DNA of 64,000 nucleotides. It comes from Lentisphaerae bacterium ADurb.Bin082 (GTDB lineage Bacteria; Verrucomicrobiota; Lentisphaeria; Oligosphaerales; Oligosphaeraceae). The stretch's first letter is position 1; every line of letters begins with the position of its first letter. The position numbers and the translations under genes are program-made. Below are positions 45,201-51,974 of this stretch, one piece after another. The notes beneath the pieces are model-generated. The model made no database searches, was not told the DNA's origin, and was given only the letters and a program-made list of their open reading frames with translations. The DNA lies in the NCBI GenBank assembly GCA_002070945.1, contig MWEG01000096.1, forward strand, positions 1 to 64,000, written 5' to 3'.

Positions 45201-45597
45201 TTTCGACCGCTTGTCTTCTGCTCTCCAGGCTGCGCCGGGTAAGACAGCTATGTGCCTGCCTGCGTCCTATATCGGCGACGAGGCAGCCCGGGTGGATTGC
45301 TATAAGCGTCTTAGTCAGATCAGCAAGCCATCTGAAGTCGATGTCTTTGCCAATGAGTTACGCGACCGCTTCGGACCTTTGCCCAGTCCGACCGTAGTTT
45401 TGCTGGAGCTTGCCCGTGTTCGTGCGATGGCATTGGAACGGCAGCTTATTCGGCTCAGCGTGCGTGAACGTCGCCTTGTCATAGAGACCCGACGCGGACT
45501 GTGGCGTGACAGTCGCAACAAAATTCCAGAACTCACCAGCGACGACGGCCTCGAACAACTGCGCGAAGTCCAAGCAATACTTTTGAGGGTGGGGTGA
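42262..45597 (+). CDS. mfd: Transcription-repair coupling factor Mfd
   Basis: A 1111-aa Mfd. The N-terminal UvrB-homology module is seen in GGIIDIYSP. The RNA polymerase interaction domain contains VHVTHGICLYHGIRYLES. The RecG-like motor carries Walker A GDVGYGKTE near residue 608-616, the DEEQRFG box near 707, MTATPIPRTL, and the TRG region with GRVGRYHRQAYAYLLLP. A C-terminal D7-like domain completes it. It removes stalled RNA polymerase and recruits UvrA to template-strand damage. A Gly/Ala/Arg low-complexity run (GRAGAG repeats) sits between the N-terminal module and the polymerase-binding domain. No Shine-Dalgarno sequence precedes the ATG; TATAAA at 42247-42252 would give an almost leaderless message. 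Confidence 0.95.
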   Translation: MAEWREKFKTWARSNALPSESCQLALHDEDLLSAGLARVLASRVGSLIVVTSDSSRLDTVAASLESFRKLLDDDRLVIPLPEVALNRQQWAPENEAGRCAALEAALSGKPAIYVTTATVLMSATISPTGFQERTFTLRRGDEVDLESLAKRLVDLDYDNEFEVRNPGEFSRRGGIIDIYSPLYDAPVRLEFWGNEIDRMRFFMPDSQMSFRDTDELRIVPRGIAVLAAPEEDSSTVLAFFPPDTPLVLCDPEDIAEHLETYSEDELQAQWQDVLATAATVQLLTGPAENVGQAAGAGSEGRRTGRAGTGKAGAGRAGAGRAGATGAEAVPVLRIDAISLGAELADMLPELGDGAALWHWQQLRDTLTRWATSDYTVVACCAGAGEAERFQEMLREDEKTRELPIQVEEHELDRGLLLPSVRLVLLSDQELFGRKAPVRRQKHLDYRRDQVVRDAMELEEGELAVHVTHGICLYHGIRYLESGGELQEVVELEFADDARLYVPLDQVYLISRYLGAGKGTPTLNKLGGVAWRNARDGAAESAQDLAAELLRVEAIRQQAEGVRFQPQIEWERAFANAFPYTETADQTDAIQAVLADMEDSKPMDRLLCGDVGYGKTEVAMRAAFRAVLNGRQVAILTPTTVLAQQHLRTFRERFAEYPVVVEMISRFRTAAEQREILDRVALGEVDILIGTHRILQKDVDFARLGLLVIDEEQRFGVQHKQRLKSMRANLDILTMTATPIPRTLYFSLSGIRNLSTIMTAPSDRLPISTIVAQFDRELIRQAITRELERRGQVYFLYNRVQTIGHMLAMLSGLVPTARIAIAHGQMGAGQLETVMARFIRGEIDVLLCTTIIESGVDIPNVNTIIIDRADRFGLSDLYQLRGRVGRYHRQAYAYLLLPPMGQLPANARQRLAAIRRYTHLGAGFRLAMRDLEIRGAGNILGVEQSGHIAAVGFELYCQLLKDAVDGLEKSQLERPVQTDIYFDRLSSALQAAPGKTAMCLPASYIGDEAARVDCYKRLSQISKPSEVDVFANELRDRFGPLPSPTVVLLELARVRAMALERQLIRLSVRERRLVIETRRGLWRDSRNKIPELTSDDGLEQLREVQAILLRVG

Positions 45598-45651
45598 AAA
45601 GTGAGGAAGTTTGGTGAAAGTCAGTCTATGCAGGGAAAGGCTGGTTGCTGC

Positions 45652-48093
45652 TTACCGGCGGCCATTTGGAATTAGGATGTTTTCAAGAAGATTAGGATCA
45701 GTGGCTAACTCATTCACGCGAACTGCTCTGATTGATGTTGAGGAAGAAATGCGCTCTTTATGCTTGGGATCCAGCGGAAATGCATGAAGGAGAATGCCTT
45801 GGGCGGCAATGCCCCCGTAGGTCTTGAGGTTGTTTTCAAGTTTTTGTATGTGTTCTTGCTTCACCACCCCTGCTTTGCATTCCACCATAAACAGTCGCTT
45901 GCCGTCCGTAAATGCACAATCAAACTCCCCGACTGGCATCTCCCCGGGCTGCTGCTGTTTTCCGGCTGGAAAGACCTCCACGCCAATACGCAAATCGAAA
46001 ATCTGGCCTTTCTTAAGAAAAGGCCTAAGCTGTAGGTAAGCATATTCTTCCAGCCAGCCTCCCCCCAAATAGTCGCCAAAATCTGTACAGTCAGGCACAG
46101 CCAGGGCCTCGCCTTCCAGCAATAAAGTCGCCTTGTTTCCCTTGAGCGTTGCCCGGGAATTCCGCCACTGGAAATCAAATGGCGCATTAGGTTTCCAGTA
46201 TGTTGTCTTGTAGGCGCGAAACTCTTGGGTCTGATAAAGTCTGCCAAGCAGTTGGAGCTTGCTTGAGAGTTTCAGCGTCAGCTCTTTACGCTCTTCTCGG
46301 ACGAGTTTATCCTGCCAATATCCGGCTTTGGAGACCGTGTAGCCATTGGCAATAAAGAATCCGTCAATAGTTGTCACGCCTTTGAACGGGAGCACCACGC
46401 CGGTGCGGATGAATGTGATGTTGTGTTGTTTGATGTCGAAGTAGAATGGTTCGGCATTGGGGAATTCGTTGCTGGCGTTCAGACCGCCTGCAAACATTAG
46501 TTTTGTACCGCCGGTTAGATTGACTCCAATGCGATCTGTTGGCGGCAATGACTGGATAATGGCTGCGACGGCTTTACGAGTGGCCAAAGGAATAAATGCG
46601 TTAACGATTTTTGTCTCCATCGTCGTGCTTTGCGGAAGAAGGGGGCGCAAAAGTTCTGCACGTCTTGATTCGCTGGACGTAATAAAGTAATGTCGCGCTG
46701 CCGGGAATTGGACGATGCTGAAATATTGCGGCAAATTGGTGTCTGTGCCGAGAAGATGGATGATCACGTCAAATGCAGTTGGTGCGGAGGTCGGTTTCAC
46801 GATAATGGGCGGTGCAACCAGGTCTTTAGGCAGGTCGATTTCTTCCGGCGGCTTGCGCGGATCGGAACTCGCAATCACACGCAGATTCAGGTTGGGATTC
46901 ATCCGCGAGACCATTGCCCAGGTGTAGGCCATCACCGGTGTTCCTGGGCTGAGAAAGCAGGTAATGTCTTTTTCATCCTCATCCGAGAGTGCAATGTGCA
47001 ATGCTTTCCGTGCTGCGGCATCAATCGCACGCGCATCGTTCAGATGCGACAACACCTGTGGCACGAACTTGACGCGGACGGATAATCTCGCTTCTTTGAT
47101 GAAATTGCGGAAAATTGTATGTCCTGCTTCCGTATTGCAGACTGCATCTACCATTACTTGCGCTTTGTTTCGTGGGTAAGCAAGGCGTGTTTCCAAAGGC
47201 TCAACACGTAGCTTCTCCCATTCCGTGCGCAACGCACTGGAAAAGCCCTCCTCGGACTTGTTTGGGTTGGTATAACCCAGAATGACGACGTCAGTATAGT
47301 TCCCTGTGCGTAATGCAGCCAGCACCGGGCCATCTGTCGGCTCCAGCCCCAGTGCGGCGCGTAGGTCAGTGATGCCATACCATGTAAGCAGATAATGCTT
47401 TTTCGAGGTGTGGCGTTTCAGCTCTTCATTGGAAGCAACAAGCAATTTCAACACCTTGTCAGCAAGCGTCTGTTTTAAGTCGTGATATTCATTGGGGTGA
47501 ATGGTGACGACTGCATCGGCATCGAAGTACTGTGCCAGGTCGCCAGTGTCCATCGCCTTTTTGTCGACATCATTCCAGACAAATACACGGTGCCGCCTGA
47601 TATCCCGCACTGTGCTCCGGCAGAGCAAGTCGTTGTAATCATGGAAGTTTTGAATGAAGCGCTCCAGGAGTTCTTTAGAAAGGCCGTGGGCGTCGGGCTT
47701 CTCTTCAGTAACTACTTGTGCCGCGAGATGTTTTTCCAATTCGCGTGGAAGAAAATTTAGGAAGATAATGCGATAATGATATTTGCGAGCGGCGTCCGTG
47801 TAGGGTTGCGATTGCCACGGCAGGAGATTCATATTGTCGCAAATCACGACATCTATGCCGCGTTTGAGGTCGGCAGTGAAGTTGGCGAGGTTCTTCACAT
47901 GGTATGCGTTTAGTTTGTCTAGCTCGAAGACATAGCGTCCATCCTGCATGAAGAACTCGTCTGTCGAATGAATGGTGACCGTCAAGCCCTTTGCTTGGAG
48001 CGCATCAGTGACGCAACGCGACAGCGTGGTTTTGCCGGAGCCGGAAACAGCACGATTGATGATCACGGTTTTGTGATATTTTGAATCAGACAT
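45652..48093 (-). CDS. P-loop kinase - RtcR-like CARF - Card1/Can2-like CARF - PD-(D/E)XK nuclease fusion
   Basis: An 813-aa four-module protein. Residues 9-190 are an N4BP2-like P-loop (polynucleotide) kinase: SGSGKTT (Lys21), HSTDEFFMQDGRYVF and VVICDNMN. Residues about 234-415 form a first Rossmann/CARF-like domain: VVILGYTNPN and FLSPGTPVMAYTW, the SPGTP turn of RtcR-type CARF domains. Residues about 440-565 are a second CARF domain: LLGTDTNLPQY and the NLTGGTKLM signature of Card1/Can2 effectors. Residues about 675-790 form a PD-(D/E)XK nuclease: LEEYAYLQL, GEFDCAF (Asp725), MVECKAG (Glu738, Lys740). Card1-type proteins are cut-on-signal effectors activated by cyclic oligoadenylates. No Cas10 or array is visible here. 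It may also couple to RNA-end repair via the kinase and RtcR-like part. The gene converges with mfd and lies 407 bp past the DUF2357-like gene. Confidence 0.85.
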   Translation of the reverse strand: MSDSKYHKTVIINRAVSGSGKTTLSRCVTDALQAKGLTVTIHSTDEFFMQDGRYVFELDKLNAYHVKNLANFTADLKRGIDVVICDNMNLLPWQSQPYTDAARKYHYRIIFLNFLPRELEKHLAAQVVTEEKPDAHGLSKELLERFIQNFHDYNDLLCRSTVRDIRRHRVFVWNDVDKKAMDTGDLAQYFDADAVVTIHPNEYHDLKQTLADKVLKLLVASNEELKRHTSKKHYLLTWYGITDLRAALGLEPTDGPVLAALRTGNYTDVVILGYTNPNKSEEGFSSALRTEWEKLRVEPLETRLAYPRNKAQVMVDAVCNTEAGHTIFRNFIKEARLSVRVKFVPQVLSHLNDARAIDAAARKALHIALSDEDEKDITCFLSPGTPVMAYTWAMVSRMNPNLNLRVIASSDPRKPPEEIDLPKDLVAPPIIVKPTSAPTAFDVIIHLLGTDTNLPQYFSIVQFPAARHYFITSSESRRAELLRPLLPQSTTMETKIVNAFIPLATRKAVAAIIQSLPPTDRIGVNLTGGTKLMFAGGLNASNEFPNAEPFYFDIKQHNITFIRTGVVLPFKGVTTIDGFFIANGYTVSKAGYWQDKLVREERKELTLKLSSKLQLLGRLYQTQEFRAYKTTYWKPNAPFDFQWRNSRATLKGNKATLLLEGEALAVPDCTDFGDYLGGGWLEEYAYLQLRPFLKKGQIFDLRIGVEVFPAGKQQQPGEMPVGEFDCAFTDGKRLFMVECKAGVVKQEHIQKLENNLKTYGGIAAQGILLHAFPLDPKHKERISSSTSIRAVRVNELATDPNLLENILIPNGRR

Positions 48094-48500
48094 AAATACA
48101 CCATTATTTTTATCTGAATTACTGATTTTCTATTGGAGGAGCATGATGATGTTATATATGTTAGTTTCCTGAATTTTTTACACTTGAAAAGCTTATGTTC
48201 TTGATTATGAAGTGATTGTATCAAAAATCAAAAGGAAATTATGAGTGTTATTTTACACTCAATACTAACTTTGTATTGTCCTATAATTCAATGAGATACG
48301 CTATTGAGTGTAAAAATGTTAGGAAGTTCACGATATATGTTTATGGTCAAAAAAAATCATATCCGCGCCGCCATTGAGAATGTGGGCAATATTATTCCGT
48401 AGCTTTGAGTTTGCCTGAGGCATACGAAATCGTGACTTCGCTTTCTTCGTAAAAACAGGAAAAAAAGCCATAAATTAATATGTCCAGCGCGATTTATATA
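48094..48500. other. AT-rich spacer upstream of the CARF fusion gene
   Basis: A strongly A+T-rich, gene-free stretch. It holds the inverted repeat described separately and probably the promoter of the CARF fusion gene on the minus strand. A GGAGG followed by a nine-codon frame on the plus strand (48143-48172) is too short to support. Confidence 0.5.
48251..48315. promoter_or_regulatory. Perfect 14-bp inverted repeat, candidate operator
   Basis: TTTTACACTCAATA at 48251-48264 and its exact complement TATTGAGTGTAAAA at 48302-48315, 37 bp apart. A further half-site, TGAGTGT, lies at 48242-48248 and makes a 7-bp hairpin with the first arm. The pair sits about 160-220 bp before the CARF fusion start codon, a sensible place for a regulator to bind. 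Confidence 0.5.
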
Positions 48501-51500
48501 TTATTCATCGTCCCTTACGCCTGAAATTGTGATTGAATTTGCTCCGGAGTCACCCGTGAGGTACATCCGCAGAGCGTAAAGCAGGTCAGGTGCGTCGCTG
48601 AACATGGCAGGTTTTTCGATTTGAAGACTGATTCGCGATTTAAGTTCGATGTTTTTATCAATCAATGTGTAATAGATATTGTCAATTAACCTTACAAATT
48701 CTTTAGTGATCTCTTGCTGCGGAGCTAAAAACATTTTGAAGTTTTCTCGGCTACGAAGGAGTGCCAAAAGGAGTTCCAAGTGCTTGCAAAGTGTATTTTC
48801 CTGATAGAATCTTTCCTTCTCGTGTGCTTCTATTCTGGTAAGTCCTTTTTGAAGATGGGATTGAATTTGCAATTCAGAAATTTCGGATTTCAGTTCTCGT
48901 AAATCAAAGAGAATGCATTGATGTAAATCAGTACATATCTTTTTCAATTTCTTATCGGATAACATGAAAATAAGTCTTTGGGAACGCCAAAGAGCTATTG
49001 ACAATACTTCCATGGTAATTGATTTGGTTCGTCCCTCATTTTCAATGGGATCTACTATATTATCCAGCAGCTTTTTTTGGTATGACAATTCAGCATTGCC
49101 GATTGCAAATGCAATGTTCCTATTATATCGCCGCAAAAGCTCTTTGTTTCTTGTAATCTCAAGGAGTCGGTCTGCAACGATTTCAGGCGCATCCTTATGA
49201 AGACAGCACAAAAAGAAGAAAAGCTCTTCTTTAAGCGTTTCCGGCATGTCTTCAGATTCAATTATCGAAATGCTATTTCTGATTCCTTCTTGTATTGCAT
49301 GCCTGAAATGGTCAGGTGCATCCAATTCTGAAAGCGAATTGCCATGATTCCAGATGGTTAGGGTTCGAAATCTAAGACCATTAGCCCAAAAACGATGAGT
49401 TGGCTGAGATTTTCCGATTGTAATATCTTCTGCAGAAAATTTTCCGGATTCATTTTCTATTTTATAGAATGAAAGAGTATCTTCCGGTTCAGGTAAATCC
49501 TGTGCAGGAACTAAAGGCAACCAAGATTTGTGTATGAACGTATTGTCAATGAAACAGAATACATTGTCATGTCCTCTGTTGATCCATTCGGTAACTACTC
49601 CCGATATGCGCCCGTAGCGTGCTATGTCAGAAATTTTTTTCATGTCCCTTTCCATTCTTTCCAAAAGGTTGGAGGAACCATTGCCATCCCTATCCGGAAA
49701 TTTTTGAAAATCCTCCCATGTTTTAGGGGATGGGAAAGTTGGTATTGGCAAATCTTCAAGGCGTTTAGCGCCATCTTCTGACGCCAAGCGCCATTCAACC
49801 TTGACAGATTGGAAACCTGCTTTTGCTGGGTCCTGTGGGATAAAGCGCAGTTCGTATGGATCATCCGCCCCATAGTTATAAGTCATCTTGAGTTTACACT
49901 CAGTATTTTCTTTTAAAGGGAAAGCCGGCGATTTTAAATATGCGATGTAGTTCAGTTCCTTTTGCCCCTCGCCTAGTCTCAAGCCAAAACGGTAATGGTC
50001 TTGAGGTTTTTGAGGGTTGACAGGCAGGGTGAAAGTGCGTTCAATCGGGATATCCGTGGCATTTCCTCTTCTTGGAATTATGTACACATTTTCAACAAGA
50101 TTGAAATCTCCCCACCAAAAGAATTTTTCCGTGAGCTGTTGGGGTATATCTGTAAAGGATAATTCAGGCAAATAATCGCGCCAAAGGGCAATCTCCCCGG
50201 CGCGTTGTTGCAGGGGGTAAAATTTGATGCCCCCGCGTATTGGGCTTGTAGTCAACGTGATAAGGTATGTGAAATATCCAATGCGTTTATCTTGGCGCAA
50301 TGCGTCTTGTTCAATAAATCCAGTGTTTTTGGGATACGTCGCGTCATGCCATTTATCCTGTGCATCTACGGTGATGATGCCGTGTGTTGTCTGTTTATCA
50401 CTTTCCGTGTCGCTTAGTGGCTCTGTATCTTGAAGGATAATTGGTGGATGCCGTTCCCAATAGAATCCGTATGTTTCCGGCAGACGCTTGGCCAGTTCTT
50501 GGTTAAATCGCGCTTCCAGTTTTGTGGCGCAATGTTTGCCGCCAAGGGAATCTATGACGACTACTGAATAACCGCTACCCCTAATTCTGCTAAAGTCTAC
50601 TTTTTCAAATATGGCAGCAATGGAACGCGGGATTGGTTCTGCCTTGGGAAAGCATGCATTGAGATTGCGACGAGTAATTTCAAGTTCAAAGTCGTTAAGG
50701 TAATCGGGAAGAAGCCATAATAGACTGTCGTTTTTGAATATTTCGCGTAGCTTATTCGCAAAGGCGCGGGCAGCACTGTCGAGATGGTCGAAGCTATGTT
50801 TTTTTGAGAACAAGAGGTCGAATGAGGAAATGATAGTCGAATCAGGATGAAGATAGGCGGCATCAGCGTTGAAAAGTTCGATATCCACGGATTCATTGGC
50901 ATTTTGCCAGCGTTGCCAGAGCAGACAGGACGGAAGTCGTTTTACCACAGAACTATAGGGATGTCCTGCGCCTGAAGTCTCGCCTGTTTTATCATTTTTA
51001 ATGGTAGCATATTTCGGATAAAGTTCAGACAAGTCAATGCAGGCGGGAGTGTCGATTGGGTCTGGAGCGCCTTGGCGTACGAGTGGCTTTTCAACTTGGA
51101 TAAAGAGGAGATTATTTGTCCAGGGGAGAATTTCAAATTCATCATAATTGAAGAGGACTGGCATTTCGGCGAAAAGGTGTTGGCCGGCAGCGTACATCTC
51201 TCCGTATTCCAGCCATTTCTGCTTCGTTTCCTGTCGCCCGTCGAGATGTTCCATGTCTGTTGTAATGTCATCATCGAGCGTTTGCAGCCATCGCCAGGCG
51301 TCATAGACGGCACGATAATGCCGATGAGAGAGTAGCGTATTATTGGGAGGCAGGTTGTCCCAGCGCCGAATAGTTTTTGTTTCATCTGCCATAAGCCAAG
51401 AACGGATTTTTTCGAGCAGCTCATCGGGTTTTTCGCCGAGGTTATGGATGCGCAGTTCCAGCAGCTCGGCCAATTGTTCCGCAAATGCCTTTAAAAGGCG

Positions 51501-51974
51501 GTTTTCTGGCAGGTCAACAGATTGAAAGCGCCGCACGGCTTGCAGATAGGGCTTGCCTGCAAGCTTCTCACGGATTGTGCGTCCAGGACGGCGAGACAAG
51601 GCCAGAAACGAAGAGGTGTCGAGTTCGCGCACTGCGCGAATATGCAGGAGCGCATGCTCACGGCGCGGACTTTCATTGAGTGTTCGGAAAAGTTTCTCTA
51701 ACGACGGGCGGACGTGTTCAGTGATGCGCCAGAGGCGGTCTTTAATTGTCGATTGAGTGGTTTGACTTGTGGTTTTCCTAGGTGAAAATTCGATTTTTCC
51801 ATAATCAGAACTATCTTTCAGCACACTGCTTATGTTTCTTGGCAAAGCCTCACTCGTTTTCGGGTCAAAATCCGCTATGGAAGAATACCAATGTGTTTGC
51901 GCTAGCAGCAAACGCGCCTTCTCGCCATCAGGTGTATCCTGCGGGAACAGCCGGTAAAGTTCAGTGATTGTCAT
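48501..51974 (-). CDS. Large DUF2357-like protein, partner of the McrB-like ATPase
   Basis: A 1157-aa protein. The N-terminal third resembles DUF2357, a domain found with McrB-like motors: RRPGRTIREKLAGKPYLQ and the hallmark VDLPENRLLKAFAEQLAELL at about residues 127-170. The middle and C-terminal parts are unlike any family I recognise. They include VDFSRIRGSGYSVVVIDSLGG near 465, a beta-rich central region, and a helical C-terminus. No clear PD-(D/E)XK nuclease motif was found, unlike some DUF2357-nuclease fusions. The start ATG overlaps the last base of the preceding stop (TAATG). It is the last gene of the eight-gene operon. I infer a recruitment or target-recognition subunit of a McrBC-like complex. 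Confidence 0.65.
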   Translation of the reverse strand: MTITELYRLFPQDTPDGEKARLLLAQTHWYSSIADFDPKTSEALPRNISSVLKDSSDYGKIEFSPRKTTSQTTQSTIKDRLWRITEHVRPSLEKLFRTLNESPRREHALLHIRAVRELDTSSFLALSRRPGRTIREKLAGKPYLQAVRRFQSVDLPENRLLKAFAEQLAELLELRIHNLGEKPDELLEKIRSWLMADETKTIRRWDNLPPNNTLLSHRHYRAVYDAWRWLQTLDDDITTDMEHLDGRQETKQKWLEYGEMYAAGQHLFAEMPVLFNYDEFEILPWTNNLLFIQVEKPLVRQGAPDPIDTPACIDLSELYPKYATIKNDKTGETSGAGHPYSSVVKRLPSCLLWQRWQNANESVDIELFNADAAYLHPDSTIISSFDLLFSKKHSFDHLDSAARAFANKLREIFKNDSLLWLLPDYLNDFELEITRRNLNACFPKAEPIPRSIAAIFEKVDFSRIRGSGYSVVVIDSLGGKHCATKLEARFNQELAKRLPETYGFYWERHPPIILQDTEPLSDTESDKQTTHGIITVDAQDKWHDATYPKNTGFIEQDALRQDKRIGYFTYLITLTTSPIRGGIKFYPLQQRAGEIALWRDYLPELSFTDIPQQLTEKFFWWGDFNLVENVYIIPRRGNATDIPIERTFTLPVNPQKPQDHYRFGLRLGEGQKELNYIAYLKSPAFPLKENTECKLKMTYNYGADDPYELRFIPQDPAKAGFQSVKVEWRLASEDGAKRLEDLPIPTFPSPKTWEDFQKFPDRDGNGSSNLLERMERDMKKISDIARYGRISGVVTEWINRGHDNVFCFIDNTFIHKSWLPLVPAQDLPEPEDTLSFYKIENESGKFSAEDITIGKSQPTHRFWANGLRFRTLTIWNHGNSLSELDAPDHFRHAIQEGIRNSISIIESEDMPETLKEELFFFLCCLHKDAPEIVADRLLEITRNKELLRRYNRNIAFAIGNAELSYQKKLLDNIVDPIENEGRTKSITMEVLSIALWRSQRLIFMLSDKKLKKICTDLHQCILFDLRELKSEISELQIQSHLQKGLTRIEAHEKERFYQENTLCKHLELLLALLRSRENFKMFLAPQQEITKEFVRLIDNIYYTLIDKNIELKSRISLQIEKPAMFSDAPDLLYALRMYLTGDSGANSITISGVRDDE

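Noticed and set aside
48143..48172. Nine-codon leader peptide with GGAGG on the plus strand
   Set aside because: No downstream gene on this strand; probably chance in an AT-rich stretch.
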